64,000 bases of DNA from contig NZ_NPBD01000018.1 in NCBI RefSeq assembly GCF_002272745.1, positions 1 to 64,000 of the forward strand, in the 5' to 3' direction. Numbering within the stretch: position 1 is the first letter of the stretch; each line of letters opens with the position of its first letter. Below, piece after piece: positions 51,166 to 59,666 of this stretch. The notes beneath the pieces are model-generated. The model saw only the letters and a list, made by a program, of their open reading frames with translations, did no database searches and was not told the DNA's origin. The translations under genes were made by a program, and so were the position numbers. The DNA is from Terribacillus saccharophilus. Its GTDB lineage: Bacteria; Bacillota; Bacilli; Bacillales; Amphibacillaceae.

Positions 51166-51364
51166 CAAAGTCTATCAGCTTAATGATGTGGTACAAATGA
51201 AAAAAGCCCATCCATGTGGCGAGAATCGCTGGAGGATTATCCGGTTGGGAATGGATATCCGAATTAAATGTGAAGGCTGCGGTCATAGCGTGCTTATTCC
51301 TCGGAAAAAATTCGAGACAAAAATGAAAAAAGTTTTGGAGCATGCTGAAGAACCGACAAACTAA
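51158..51364 (+). CDS. DUF951 family protein
   Basis: A 68-residue DUF951 protein with the opening YQLNDVVQMKKAHPCGENRWRI and a CEGCG knuckle; with the upstream Cys it may bind zinc or nucleic acid. Function unknown. Start GTG 51158 is preferred to ATG 51152, since AAGGGGG is seven bases before the GTG but only one before the ATG. It overlaps the mscS-like gene and precedes a parS and ychF, the usual order in bacilli. Confidence 0.87.
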   Translation: MSDKVYQLNDVVQMKKAHPCGENRWRIIRLGMDIRIKCEGCGHSVLIPRKKFETKMKKVLEHAEEPTN

Positions 51365-51370
51365 AATATG

Positions 51371-51386
51371 CGTTTCACGTGAAACA
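51371..51386. other. parS site 4
   Basis: CGTTTCACGTGAAACA has one mismatch at the first base, seven bases after the DUF951 stop. Confidence 0.9.
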
Positions 51387-51388
51387 TA

Positions 51389-51428
51389 GAAGTCTGTCTG
51401 ATGTTGTCATCGGAAGGACTTCTTTTTT
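51389..51428 (+). terminator. Terminator after the DUF951 gene
   Basis: AGAAGTC and GGACTTCT bracket an imperfect inner hairpin, and a T-run follows. Confidence 0.75.
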
Positions 51429-51499
51429 TCTATGTAAGAAATCATTTTTTAAATATAAATAAGTATAGAAATGGCAGAAATACACACATAATTTTGCTG

Positions 51500-51697
51500 T
51501 TTTATAAAGAATAGTGTACTCTAGAAGTACGTATGTTTACTTGGACAAAGTAAGGGCAAGCTGGCATGATTTTACGTAAGTCAGTTACCGGTACTGCCCC
51601 ATCTTCCCTGCCTTTGGGCGGAGTGTTCAGTAAGCAGATCTATTTTGGCCGGCTGTACGATAAAAGCTGCCAGGACACTTAAGGAGTGGAAGATTAC
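51500..51697 (+). promoter_or_regulatory. Promoter and structured leader of ychF
   Basis: A candidate promoter is TTGCTG, 17 bases, TACTCT (about 51495-51523). The leader of about 165 nt can fold into a stem-loop closed by GGGCA/TGCCC (51553-51599), a CTGCC/GGCGG hairpin (51608-51621) and a 7-bp stem AGTGTTC (51622-51628) with GGACACT (51673-51679) that ends two bases before the Shine-Dalgarno. No known riboswitch class was recognised. Confidence 0.45.
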
Positions 51698-52798
51698 ATG
51701 GCTTTAACAGCAGGTATTGTCGGATTACCAAACGTCGGTAAATCCACATTGTTCAATGCGATCACACAAGCAGGAGCGGAATCTGCAAACTATCCGTTCT
51801 GTACGATCGATCCGAATGTCGGCATCGTAGAAGTCCCGGATTCACGTTTAAATAAATTGACTGAACTGGTCAAACCGAAAAAAACTATCCCGACTGCATT
51901 TGAGTTCACGGATATCGCTGGTATCGTGAAAGGTGCAAGTAAAGGGGAGGGACTAGGAAACCAGTTCCTATCACACATCAGACAAGTAGATGCAATCGTT
52001 CACGTAGTGCGCTGCTTTGATGATGAAAATATTACGCATGTATCTGGGAAAGTAGATCCTATCGATGACATCGAGACGATTAATCTAGAATTGATTTTTG
52101 CAGATCTTGATTCTGTCAACAAACGTCTGCAGCGTGTAGAAAAACTTGCGCGTCAAAAAGACAAAGACGCTGTTGTAGAGCAAGAGATACTGTCCAAAAT
52201 TAAGGATGGATTAGAGAATGAGCTACCAGCACGTGCGCTGGAATTCACAGATGAACAAAGTAAGATTGTGAAAGGCTTACACTTGTTGACAAGCAAACCA
52301 GTCTTATATGCTGCTAATGTGAGCGAAGAAGAAGTAGCAGATCCATCTGCGAACCAGAATCTTGTAAAAGTACAGGAGTTCGCGGCAAACGAAGGTGCGC
52401 AGGTTATTGTTGTTTGTGCGAAGATTGAATCTGAAATTGCAGAGCTTGAAGGAGAGGAAAAAGAAATGTTCCTCGAAGAGCTAGGTATTCCGGAGTCAGG
52501 TTTGGATCAGTTAATTAAGGCATCTTACAGCCTGCTTGGGCTGGCAACTTACTTTACGGCTGGTGAACAGGAAGTTCGTGCTTGGACGTTCCCTATGGGC
52601 TATAAAGCTCCTCAGACAGCTGGTATCATCCATAGTGACTTTGAAAAAGGATTCATTCGCGCAGAAACTGTTTCCTACGATGATTTGGTTGATGCTGGTT
52701 CTATGAGTGTTGCAAAAGAACGTGGGAAAGTTCGCTTGGAAGGAAAAGAGTATTTGGTGAAAGATGGAGATGTTATGCATTTCCGTTTCAACGTGTAA
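51698..52798 (+). CDS. ychF: Ribosome-binding ATPase YchF
   Basis: A 366-residue OLA1/YchF subfamily P-loop protein. The G1 motif GLPNVGKST lies at residues 8-16, DIAG is the switch, and the altered NVSEEE in place of NKxD gives ATP rather than GTP preference. A coiled-coil antenna (about 130-200) and a C-terminal TGS domain follow. It binds ribosomes and acts as a negative regulator of stress responses. The ATG at 51698 gives the family N-terminus; GTG 51686 is rejected. Confidence 0.96.
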   Translation: MALTAGIVGLPNVGKSTLFNAITQAGAESANYPFCTIDPNVGIVEVPDSRLNKLTELVKPKKTIPTAFEFTDIAGIVKGASKGEGLGNQFLSHIRQVDAIVHVVRCFDDENITHVSGKVDPIDDIETINLELIFADLDSVNKRLQRVEKLARQKDKDAVVEQEILSKIKDGLENELPARALEFTDEQSKIVKGLHLLTSKPVLYAANVSEEEVADPSANQNLVKVQEFAANEGAQVIVVCAKIESEIAELEGEEKEMFLEELGIPESGLDQLIKASYSLLGLATYFTAGEQEVRAWTFPMGYKAPQTAGIIHSDFEKGFIRAETVSYDDLVDAGSMSVAKERGKVRLEGKEYLVKDGDVMHFRFNV

Positions 52799-52834
52799 GG
52801 TCGGATCCTCAATTTGTAAATATGCGGAATAAAC

Positions 52835-52863
52835 TTGCTTAACGGCAGATAATTTGCTATAAT
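52835..52863 (+). promoter_or_regulatory. SigA promoter of the rpsF operon
   Basis: TTGCTT (52835-52840), a 17-base spacer and TATAAT (52858-52863). Confidence 0.8.
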
Positions 52864-52869
52864 TCATCA

Positions 52870-52932
52870 TTGTGAGTAATTAAGATTACTCCTTGCTCTT
52901 ATGAAAGATAAGAGCCGTTAAGTCCAAAAGGA
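52870..52932 (+). promoter_or_regulatory. S6:S18-type leader of rpsF
   Basis: The leader has the stem GAGTAATTAAGATTACTC and a second stem CTCTTAT-GAAAG-ATAAGAG, followed by CCGTTAAGTCC (52915-52925). This resembles the rpsF leader, where the CCG motif imitates the 16S rRNA site of the S6:S18 complex and gives autoregulation. Confidence 0.6.
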
Positions 52933-52943
52933 GGTGCAAACGG

Positions 52944-53234
52944 ATGAGAGAATACGAAATCATGTACATCGTCCGCCCAGATATCGAGGAAGAAGCTAAA
53001 ACTGCTCTAGTTGAGCGTTTCAACGGAATCCTAACTGATAACGGTGCGGAAATCGTGAAAGTTGACGAGAAAGGCAAGAAACGTCTTGCTTACGAAATCA
53101 ACGATCACCGCGATGGCTACTACTTCATCATTAATCTAAAAGGCAATGAAGCCGCTATTAATGAATTCGACCGTCAAGCGAAGTTCTCTGATGATATTAT
53201 TCGTCAGATGGCTATTCGTCTAGACGAGAAATAA
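52944..53234 (+). CDS. rpsF: 30S ribosomal protein S6
   Basis: A 96-residue S6 protein ([17 protein letters not shown] opening, ferredoxin-like fold). It forms a heterodimer with S18 on the central domain of 16S rRNA. It is first in the rpsF-ssb-rpsR operon with AAGGAGGTG as ribosome site. A leader with the S6:S18 recognition pattern suggests feedback control. Confidence 0.98.
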   Translation: MREYEIMYIVRPDIEEEAKTALVERFNGILTDNGAEIVKVDEKGKKRLAYEINDHRDGYYFIINLKGNEAAINEFDRQAKFSDDIIRQMAIRLDEK

Positions 53235-53246
53235 GGAGGGGTTCTG

Positions 53247-53744
53247 ATGTTAAATCGTGTCGTACTTGTCGGCAGATTAACCAAGGATCCGGACCTGCGT
53301 TACACACCAAATGGAGTGGCAGTTGCCAACTTTACCTTAGCAGTAAACCGTCCTTTCTCTAATCAGTCAGGCGAACGTGAGGCAGATTTCATCAACTGTG
53401 TTGTATGGAGACGTCCAGCTGAAAATCTGGCGAACTTCATGAGCAAAGGAAGTCTGGTTGGCGTAGATGGCCGTGTCCAAACGAGAAGCTTCGATAATCA
53501 AGAGGGTAACCGTGTATATATAACGGAAATTGTTGCGGATAGCGTACAATTCCTCGAGACCAAAGGTGGCTCTCAAGGAGGCGGACAAGGTTCTTCTGGA
53601 TACCAAAATCAGAACTCGAACTTCAACAACAATAACAATAACTTCAATAGCAACAACAACAATAATAATCGAAATAACGACCAGGATCCTTTCCGTGATA
53701 AAGGTGAACCGATTGATATTTCTGATGATGATCTACCATTCTAA
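53247..53744 (+). CDS. ssb: Single-stranded DNA-binding protein
   Basis: A 165-residue SSB: an OB fold (1-105) with the [18 protein letters not shown] start, a Gly/Gln then Asn-rich disordered linker (about 106-150), and the acidic interaction tip DISDDDLPF at the C-terminus. It coats single-stranded DNA and recruits repair and replication proteins through the tip. The Asn-rich linker is coded by a stretch of AAY triplets prone to length change. It lies between rpsF and rpsR. Confidence 0.97.
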   Translation: MLNRVVLVGRLTKDPDLRYTPNGVAVANFTLAVNRPFSNQSGEREADFINCVVWRRPAENLANFMSKGSLVGVDGRVQTRSFDNQEGNRVYITEIVADSVQFLETKGGSQGGGQGSSGYQNQNSNFNNNNNNFNSNNNNNNRNNDQDPFRDKGEPIDISDDDLPF

Positions 53745-53764
53745 TCTAAGGGAGGCAATCTGAT

Positions 53765-53995
53765 ATGGCAGCACGTCGTGGTCGCGCTAAGCGCAGAAAA
53801 GTATGTTATTTCACAGCAAATGGCATCACTTACATCGATTACAAAGACGTTGATTTGCTTAGACGTTTCATCTCCGAGCGTGGAAAAATTCTTCCTCGCC
53901 GTGTGACTGGAACTTCTGCAAAATACCAACGTAAATTGACAATCGCTATCAAACGTTCTCGTCAAATGGCTCTATTGCCATACGTGAGCGAGTAA
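53765..53995 (+). CDS. rpsR: 30S ribosomal protein S18
   Basis: A 76-residue basic protein with [16 protein letters not shown] and [16 protein letters not shown], the S18 signature. It pairs with S6 in the 30S platform. A single Cys (Cys14) remains of a possible zinc site. It is the last gene of the operon, followed by a strong terminator. Confidence 0.98.
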   Translation: MAARRGRAKRRKVCYFTANGITYIDYKDVDLLRRFISERGKILPRRVTGTSAKYQRKLTIAIKRSRQMALLPYVSE

Positions 53996-53999
53996 TTAT

Positions 54000-54041
54000 G
54001 AAGAAGGCATCATCCTTATGGATGATGCCTTCTTATATATA
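54000..54041 (+). terminator. rpsF operon terminator
   Basis: AGAAGGCATCATCC pairs perfectly with its complement around TTAT; the tail is T/A-rich (TATATATATTTT). Confidence 0.88.
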
Positions 54042-54065
54042 TTTTAATAGGTATATAAATATCAC

Positions 54066-54093
54066 GCGACCCTAATTAGAGGGTCTTTTTTTA
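54066..54093 (+). terminator. Second terminator after rpsR
   Basis: GACCCT and AGGGTC enclose a short AT loop, followed by seven T. A backup terminator; no gene is seen between the two hairpins. Confidence 0.8.
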
Positions 54094-54152
54094 ATGTCGA
54101 GTTTTCAGAATTTAATTAATTTGATAATATGTGCCTGTTACGAACAAGATGC

Positions 54153-54180
54153 TTGAATCTCATAGCAGAACTTCTATAAT
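54153..54180 (+). promoter_or_regulatory. SigA promoter of the DHA2 exporter gene
   Basis: TTGAAT (54153-54158), a 16-base spacer and TATAAT (54175-54180). Confidence 0.7.
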
Positions 54181-54225
54181 GGAAAAAGTTGATTCTTAAT
54201 CTGACAGAAGGAAAGGAGCATCTAT

Positions 54226-55656
54226 ATGGCTGCTACTACACAAACAATCGACAAGCACGTGCAAGTGGAAAACCGTATTCCGTTAATCATTGTCTTAATG
54301 GTGGGGAATTTCATTGCATTGATAAATGAAACTGTTATGAATGTCGCTTTGCCCAATATAGAAGAAACCCTTGGAATCCAAACGACGACTGCGCATTGGC
54401 TTTCTACAGGGTATATGCTGACGATCGGTATTCTTATTCCGATCAGTGCTTATCTAATGCAGCGTTTTACAACGCGGCAATTATTGCTGACTGCACTATC
54501 GTTTTTCTTTATAGGAACGCTGATTGCCGGTTTTGCTCCTAACTTTTCAATTCTGTTACTCGGACGTGTGATTCAAGCTTCTGGTTCGGGGATTATTATC
54601 CCGCTTGTAACAACTGTGATCATCACGATCACACCGCTCGCTAAGCGCGGTTCGATGCTTGGTTTGCTCATGGTAGTGATATTGTTTGCGCCGGCGATTG
54701 GTCCTGTATTTTCTGGTCTTGTAGTTGAACAGGCTTCTTGGCGATTTGTGTTCATCAGTGTATTGCCTGTAACACTTGTTTTGCTTGGCTTTGCAGCTTA
54801 TTATGTTCGAAATGTGCTGGAGACGAAGCGTACAAAAATCGATATTCTATCTGTCGTGCTGGCAGTGATCGGTTTTGGTTCAATCGTTATCGGATTCAGC
54901 AGTGCTGGTGCAGAGGGATGGACAAGTCCACTAGTGCTGGGGGCTTTATTAATTGGGCTAGCAGCGATTGCATATTTCGCTTATCGTCAATTTAATTTGG
55001 AGACGCCGATGCTTGATCTGCGCCCATATAAAAATAAAAATTTCCTGATGGCAATTCTGGTGACAATTACAGTTATGATGTGCTTCTTTGCGGCGATGAT
55101 CCTCTTGCCTATATTCATGCAGGATGCTTTAGGAATTAGCGCATTTGATTCTGGTATTGTCCTGTTCCCGGGCGGTATCATGATCGCAATCATGGCTCTG
55201 CTCACAGGCCGACTTTCCGATCGATTCGGACCTAAACCATTTGCTATCACTGGGACAGTACTTCTAGTTGCGATGATCGGGTTGATGACGACAATTTCAA
55301 CTGATACGACAATGCTGCAGTTCACGTTGCTGTATGTTGGATTTACGTTTGCAATCGGCTTGATTTTGACACCGATGACGACATTAGGTCTAAATCAATT
55401 AACAGAAGAGCTCTATTCGCATGGCAGTGCTTCTCTGAATGCCTTTAACCAAATCTCTGGAGCAATTGGTCCGGCTCTGTTCATTACCTTGATGAGCGGC
55501 GGCAGCCAAGCTGTAGCTTCTCAAAGTGCCGATCAGGCAATGACAGCAGGTTTACAGTTCGCTTTTACCATTGCTGGAGCCTTCGCTGTAGCAGCGGTCG
55601 TATTCGTACTCTTAGTCAAACAATCCAAACCTGTTCACCATTATCAATACGAATAA
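54226..55656 (+). CDS. DHA2 family (14-TM) multidrug MFS exporter
   Basis: A 476-residue major facilitator with about 14 membrane segments. Motif D1 (LINETVMNVALPNIEETLG, about 27-45) marks the DHA2 drug:H+ antiporter group; motif C (GPVFSGLVVEQASWRFVF, about 160-178) and the motif A-type loop GRLSDRFGPKPF (about 328) are present. It looks like the lincomycin/QacA group (LmrB-like); the substrate is unknown. It is a single-gene unit with its own promoter and terminator, and no TetR-type regulator adjoins, unlike lmrA-lmrB. Confidence 0.9.
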   Translation: MAATTQTIDKHVQVENRIPLIIVLMVGNFIALINETVMNVALPNIEETLGIQTTTAHWLSTGYMLTIGILIPISAYLMQRFTTRQLLLTALSFFFIGTLIAGFAPNFSILLLGRVIQASGSGIIIPLVTTVIITITPLAKRGSMLGLLMVVILFAPAIGPVFSGLVVEQASWRFVFISVLPVTLVLLGFAAYYVRNVLETKRTKIDILSVVLAVIGFGSIVIGFSSAGAEGWTSPLVLGALLIGLAAIAYFAYRQFNLETPMLDLRPYKNKNFLMAILVTITVMMCFFAAMILLPIFMQDALGISAFDSGIVLFPGGIMIAIMALLTGRLSDRFGPKPFAITGTVLLVAMIGLMTTISTDTTMLQFTLLYVGFTFAIGLILTPMTTLGLNQLTEELYSHGSASLNAFNQISGAIGPALFITLMSGGSQAVASQSADQAMTAGLQFAFTIAGAFAVAAVVFVLLVKQSKPVHHYQYE

Positions 55657-55693
55657 AAAATAGCGAGCTCCCATATGGAGCTCGCTATTTTTG
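55654..55693. terminator. Convergent terminator between the exporter and sirtuin genes
   Basis: AAAATAGCGAGCTCC pairs perfectly with its complement around CATAT, with T-runs both ways. The sirtuin stop codon lies inside the stem. Confidence 0.88.
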
Positions 55694-56404
55694 CAGCTGC
55701 TGTACGATTTTGGAAAGATCATCATGAATGACAAGATCAAATAGGTCATCCATCACTGTAGGTTCCCGATTAATCAAGATAGATGGCTTTCCTAGTGATT
55801 TGCTGTATTCGGGAAGAATGTTGAATGGACTGACGAGCAGAGACGTTCCTAGTACAAGAACGAGCTCGCTCTGCTGAATCGCGTATTCTGCTTTGTCATG
55901 CTCGGTAATCGGATCACCAAACAAGACAACATCTGGCTTCAGCACATGCGCACATTTCTCGCAAACAGGAGTTTCTGCTGCCAATAGGTAAGGCAAGTCA
56001 TAGGAACTGCCGCAGTTCGGACATGTGGCACTATTCAACGTGCCGTGGTATTCAATGACATGTTCGTTGCCAGCAAGGGTATGAAGACCGTCAACATTCT
56101 GGGTGATGACAGTGATTTGTTTTCCGTTTACCTCTAGATCTCTGAGATAGCGATGAACATGGTTCGGACCATAATCCTTAAGCAGCTTTACTCGGAAAAT
56201 ATCCTTATATTTTTGCCAGAAATCTACGGGATCCTTATAAAAATAGTGATTGGAAATATAGTATTCTCGGGCCTTATCTGCAGTCCAAAGACCATTGGTG
56301 GAGCGGAAATCAGGAATACCGCTGGCTGTAGATACGCCGGCTCCGGTCAGGATCGCCACCGATGAGGCATTTGCGATCATTTTGGAAGCTGTTTCCAAAT
56401 GCAT
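55685..56404 (-). CDS. NAD-dependent protein deacylase (sirtuin)
   Basis: A 239-residue Sir2 protein. NAD-binding motifs are GAGVSTASGIPDFRS (about 21-35), QNVDGLH (about 101-107) and the catalytic His in IEYHG; a C4 zinc module (CPNC and CEKC) and GTSLLVSPFN follow. It removes acyl groups from lysines using NAD. B. subtilis SrtN is the likely counterpart and, with AcuC, controls AcsA; acsA is also in this window but far away. The last codon overlaps the terminator stem. Confidence 0.93.
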   Translation of the reverse strand: MHLETASKMIANASSVAILTGAGVSTASGIPDFRSTNGLWTADKAREYYISNHYFYKDPVDFWQKYKDIFRVKLLKDYGPNHVHRYLRDLEVNGKQITVITQNVDGLHTLAGNEHVIEYHGTLNSATCPNCGSSYDLPYLLAAETPVCEKCAHVLKPDVVLFGDPITEHDKAEYAIQQSELVLVLGTSLLVSPFNILPEYSKSLGKPSILINREPTVMDDLFDLVIHDDLSKIVQQLQK

Positions 56405-56518
56405 AGTTCATACCTCCAGCAAAATTATTATTTTTTCAAGTATAGCAAAAAAGCCAGAAGGAAGCAGATTACAGCGAAATCCGAACAATCCGATTTGCTA
56501 TAATTATTAGAAAACGTA

Positions 56519-56546
56519 TTGACAATAGCTGTGTGTCTGCTATGAT
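56519..56546 (+). promoter_or_regulatory. SigA promoter of the serine operon
   Basis: TTGACA (56519-56524), a 16-base spacer and TATGAT (56541-56546), placing the start near 56553. Confidence 0.75.
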
Positions 56547-56552
56547 AAATAA

Positions 56553-56840
56553 AAAATTGAACCAAAACACAACTATATTGATGAAGATCATACCTTTGAT
56601 CGTGATTATCCAAGAGAGCTAGTGGCTGGTGTGAACTAGCATAATCCGTCAAAGGGCAGCACTTCTGAATAGGCAGACTGAATTGAGTAGGTTTGTCCGG
56701 CATATGCCCGTTACGCATAGCTTCAACGAAGGCTGTCGTGTGTAAGCAGACAGTGAAAAAGGGTGGCACCGCGTGAGTAGATCCAAGCTTTTCGCCCCTT
56801 ACTTATCAGGTAAGGGAGCGGAAGGCTTTTCTTATGGGCT
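56553..56840 (+). promoter_or_regulatory. T-box leader of the aminotransferase-serA operon
   Basis: The T-box AAGGGTGGCACCGCG lies at 56758-56772. It is followed by a long stem (CGCCCCTTAC with GTAAGGGAGCG, about 56793-56820) and TTTTCTT. Stem I includes AGAGAG (56612) and GCTAGTGGCTGGTGTGAACTAGC. An AGC in GGGCAGCAC (about 56656) is a candidate serine specifier. Uncharged tRNA-Ser would raise serine biosynthesis. Confidence 0.87.
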
Positions 56841-56886
56841 CTTTTACCTGTGAAGATATCTTACAATCCAAGGAGGAAAAGAAATT

Positions 56887-58044
56887 ATGTTACCAGATCA
56901 ACTTTTACTACGGATTCCAGGACCATCACCAATTCCGCCAAGTGTACAGCGCGCAATGAGTCAGCCGATGATCGGCCATCGCAGTGCGGAGACAACTGCT
57001 TTGCTGCAGCGGATTAAGCCTAAATTGAAGCCCGTATTCGGTACAGAACAGGATGTACTGCTTGTGACTGGCAGTGGAACCGCTGGACTGGAAGCAGCAG
57101 TTGCCAACACTTCCAAGCCAGGAGATGAAGTGCTGATTGTAGTTGTGGGGGCATTTGGTGATCGGTTTGTGAAGATAGCTCAAGCATATCAGCTTCAAGC
57201 CCACCGTTTAGATGTGACATGGGGAGAAGCAGCAAATCCGGAGGATATTAAGACATTCTTGAATAAACATCCGGAAATCAGCTCTGTCTTTGTTACGTAT
57301 TGTGAAACGTCCACAGGAGTACTGAACCCAATCAAAGAAATTGCTGAAGCGGTGCATGAAGTATCGGAAGCTTTGGTCATCGTTGATGGCGTATCCTGTG
57401 TGGCAGGTGTTGAAACCGAATTTGATAAATGGGGTATCGATATTTTGGTTACAGGTACGCAGAAGGCATTCATGCTGCCTGGCGGTATGTTCTTTGCAGT
57501 AGTAAGTGGCCGGGCATGGAAAGTGATTGAAGCCAATCCTCAGCCACGATTCTATCTGGATCTGACAAAATATCGTGATGGTCTGGAAAAAGACAGTACA
57601 CCGTTCACGCCGGCTTTATCCATATTGTTCGGACTGGAACAAGTGCTGATATTGCTTGAGGAAGAAGGGCTGGAGCAGGTGTATGCAAGACATCGTCTGA
57701 TGCGGGATATGACACGAGCTGCATTCCGTGCATTAGATGTACCGCTGCTTGTAGAGGATGCGTATGCTTCTCCGACAGTTACGGCGATCAAACCGGCAGA
57801 TTTTAATGCTGAACAGCTGCGTAAGCAAGTGAAGCAAGACTTCAACTTGGCATTTGCAGGCGGTCAGCAGCATATGAAGGGTGAAATTTTCCGGATCGGT
57901 CATATGGGATATTGCTCTCCAGCAGATGTGCTGCAGGTGATTGGAGCAGTGGAAATTGGCCTTGTGAAGATTGGCAAACAAGTAACATTGGGTGCAGGAA
58001 CGGCAGCAGCACAGCAAATCTACTTGGAACAAGGAGCGAATTGA
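56887..58044 (+). CDS. Class V aminotransferase (phosphoserine/alanine-glyoxylate type)
   Basis: A 385-residue PLP enzyme of the alanine-glyoxylate/serine-pyruvate group. The opening LLRIPGPSPIPPSVQRAMSQPMIGHRS is diagnostic, and the PLP lysine is in GTQKAFMLPGG (about residue 196). Paired with serA under a serine T-box, it very probably serves as the phosphoserine aminotransferase in place of classical SerC (inference from context). It is separated from serA by two bases. Confidence 0.88.
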   Translation: MLPDQLLLRIPGPSPIPPSVQRAMSQPMIGHRSAETTALLQRIKPKLKPVFGTEQDVLLVTGSGTAGLEAAVANTSKPGDEVLIVVVGAFGDRFVKIAQAYQLQAHRLDVTWGEAANPEDIKTFLNKHPEISSVFVTYCETSTGVLNPIKEIAEAVHEVSEALVIVDGVSCVAGVETEFDKWGIDILVTGTQKAFMLPGGMFFAVVSGRAWKVIEANPQPRFYLDLTKYRDGLEKDSTPFTPALSILFGLEQVLILLEEEGLEQVYARHRLMRDMTRAAFRALDVPLLVEDAYASPTVTAIKPADFNAEQLRKQVKQDFNLAFAGGQQHMKGEIFRIGHMGYCSPADVLQVIGAVEIGLVKIGKQVTLGAGTAAAQQIYLEQGAN

Positions 58045-58046
58045 AC

Positions 58047-59630
58047 ATGACTTACCACGTACTAATCAGTGATCCATTAAGTGAAGAAGGCATGGCACCA
58101 TTAACGGCAGCAGATGACTTTGCTGTCACAGTAGATACTGGCCTGACTGAAGCAGAAATCATCCAGAAAATCAGTAATTTTCATGCACTGCTCGTCCGCA
58201 GCCAGACAACTGTTACACGGGCGATCATGGAAGCTGCACCGAATCTTAAAGTAATCGGACGTGCCGGTGTTGGGGTGGATAATATCGATTTGGAAGCAGC
58301 GACAGAGCTTGGCATAGTCGTTGTCAATGCGCCGGATGGTAATACGAATTCTGCTGCGGAACATACAGTGGCGATGATGATGTCACTTGCGCGCAACATC
58401 CCACAGGCATTCCTTGCATTAAAAGAAGAACGCTGGGAGCGCAAGCAGCATATCGGTGTTGAATTGAAGGGCAAGACGCTTGGAATTGTCGGTATGGGCC
58501 GGATTGGAGCAGAAGTGGCTTACCGGGCTAAGGGTCAGCGTATGGATGTGATTGCCTATGATCCATTCTTGACGAAAGACCGTGCGGATAAGATGGGGAT
58601 TGGCTATGGAACATTGGAGGAAGTTTTCGCTGCGAGTGACTTCCTGACGGTTCATACGCCATTGCTGAAAGAAACACATCATATGATCTCCACTGAAGCG
58701 TTCGCACAGATGAAAGATGGCGTGCAAATCATGAACTGTGCCAGGGGCGGAATCATTGATGAAGATGCTTTGTATGAAGCAATTATTAGCGGTAAAGTAG
58801 CTGGAGCAGCACTGGATGTGTTCGAAGAAGAGCCTGCCGTTCATCATAAGCTGCTGGAACTGTCACAGGTTATTGCCACACCGCATTTAGGCGCGAGCAC
58901 AGTGGAAGCACAGGAAAACGTTGCGATCGATGTCAGCAAGGATGTAATGCAGATTCTTCAAGGAGGGCAGGCGATTCATCCGGTTAACTTCTCCTCCATT
59001 TCTCCGGAAGTCATGCGAAAAATTCAGCCTTACTTTGATCTTGCTGAAAAGCTCGGAGCCTTCCTGGCTCGGACTATGCCAGATGCAATCGAGGAAGTGA
59101 CCGTCTATTATGCGGGAGATCTGGCAGAACAAGAGGTTGCTCCATTGACACGAAATACGGTCAAAGGATTGCTGCAGCGGTACCTTGGAAATGTGAATGA
59201 CGTTAATGCGATACATTTAGCCAAAAAACGAGGTATTACAATCAATGAGCAGAAGACTTCTACGACACGAGGATTCACTAGTCTGGTAACAGTAGAAGTG
59301 AAATCGGCGACGGTGACGCACCAAGTTGCAGGCACACTTGTCAATGGCTTGGGTGCCCGTATTGTGAAGGTGGATGACTATTATGTCGATGTCACGCCTG
59401 CCGGCCATATGTTGCTCGTCCGGCATAAAGACCAGCCAGGAGCAATCGGCCGGGTAGGTACATTACTTGCTAAATACGCAGTAAATATCGCAACGATGCA
59501 GGTAGGGCGCTCAAATGAGGGCGGCGACGCAATCATGATGCTTACGGTCGATAAAGAACCGCAAAAAGAAGAAGTTGAAGGATTGAAACAGCTGGATGAT
59601 ATTTTTGATGTAACAGCTATCACGATATAA
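58047..59630 (+). CDS. serA: D-3-phosphoglycerate dehydrogenase
   Basis: A 527-residue dehydrogenase catalysing the first step of serine synthesis. The substrate domain is followed by a Rossmann domain with GMGRIGAEVA (about 147-156), the catalytic Arg/Glu/His set (NCARGG, and His in ATPHLGAST), then an intervening ASB domain (about 320-450) and a C-terminal ACT domain (about 452-527) that usually binds serine for feedback. The true ATG is 58047; a longer overlapping frame from 57912 is an artefact. Confidence 0.97.
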   Translation: MTYHVLISDPLSEEGMAPLTAADDFAVTVDTGLTEAEIIQKISNFHALLVRSQTTVTRAIMEAAPNLKVIGRAGVGVDNIDLEAATELGIVVVNAPDGNTNSAAEHTVAMMMSLARNIPQAFLALKEERWERKQHIGVELKGKTLGIVGMGRIGAEVAYRAKGQRMDVIAYDPFLTKDRADKMGIGYGTLEEVFAASDFLTVHTPLLKETHHMISTEAFAQMKDGVQIMNCARGGIIDEDALYEAIISGKVAGAALDVFEEEPAVHHKLLELSQVIATPHLGASTVEAQENVAIDVSKDVMQILQGGQAIHPVNFSSISPEVMRKIQPYFDLAEKLGAFLARTMPDAIEEVTVYYAGDLAEQEVAPLTRNTVKGLLQRYLGNVNDVNAIHLAKKRGITINEQKTSTTRGFTSLVTVEVKSATVTHQVAGTLVNGLGARIVKVDDYYVDVTPAGHMLLVRHKDQPGAIGRVGTLLAKYAVNIATMQVGRSNEGGDAIMMLTVDKEPQKEEVEGLKQLDDIFDVTAITI

Positions 59631-59666
59631 AAAAAGCGAGCAGACATAATCTGCTCGCTTTTTAGC
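59630..59666. terminator. Convergent terminator between serA and steT
   Basis: AAAAGCGAGCAGA pairs perfectly with its complement around CATAA, with T-runs on both strands. It overlaps the steT stop region. Confidence 0.9.

Noticed and set aside
57912-58046. A 45-residue N-terminal extension of SerA
   Set aside because: It overlaps the aminotransferase gene in another frame and lacks similarity; ATG 58047 matches the family start.
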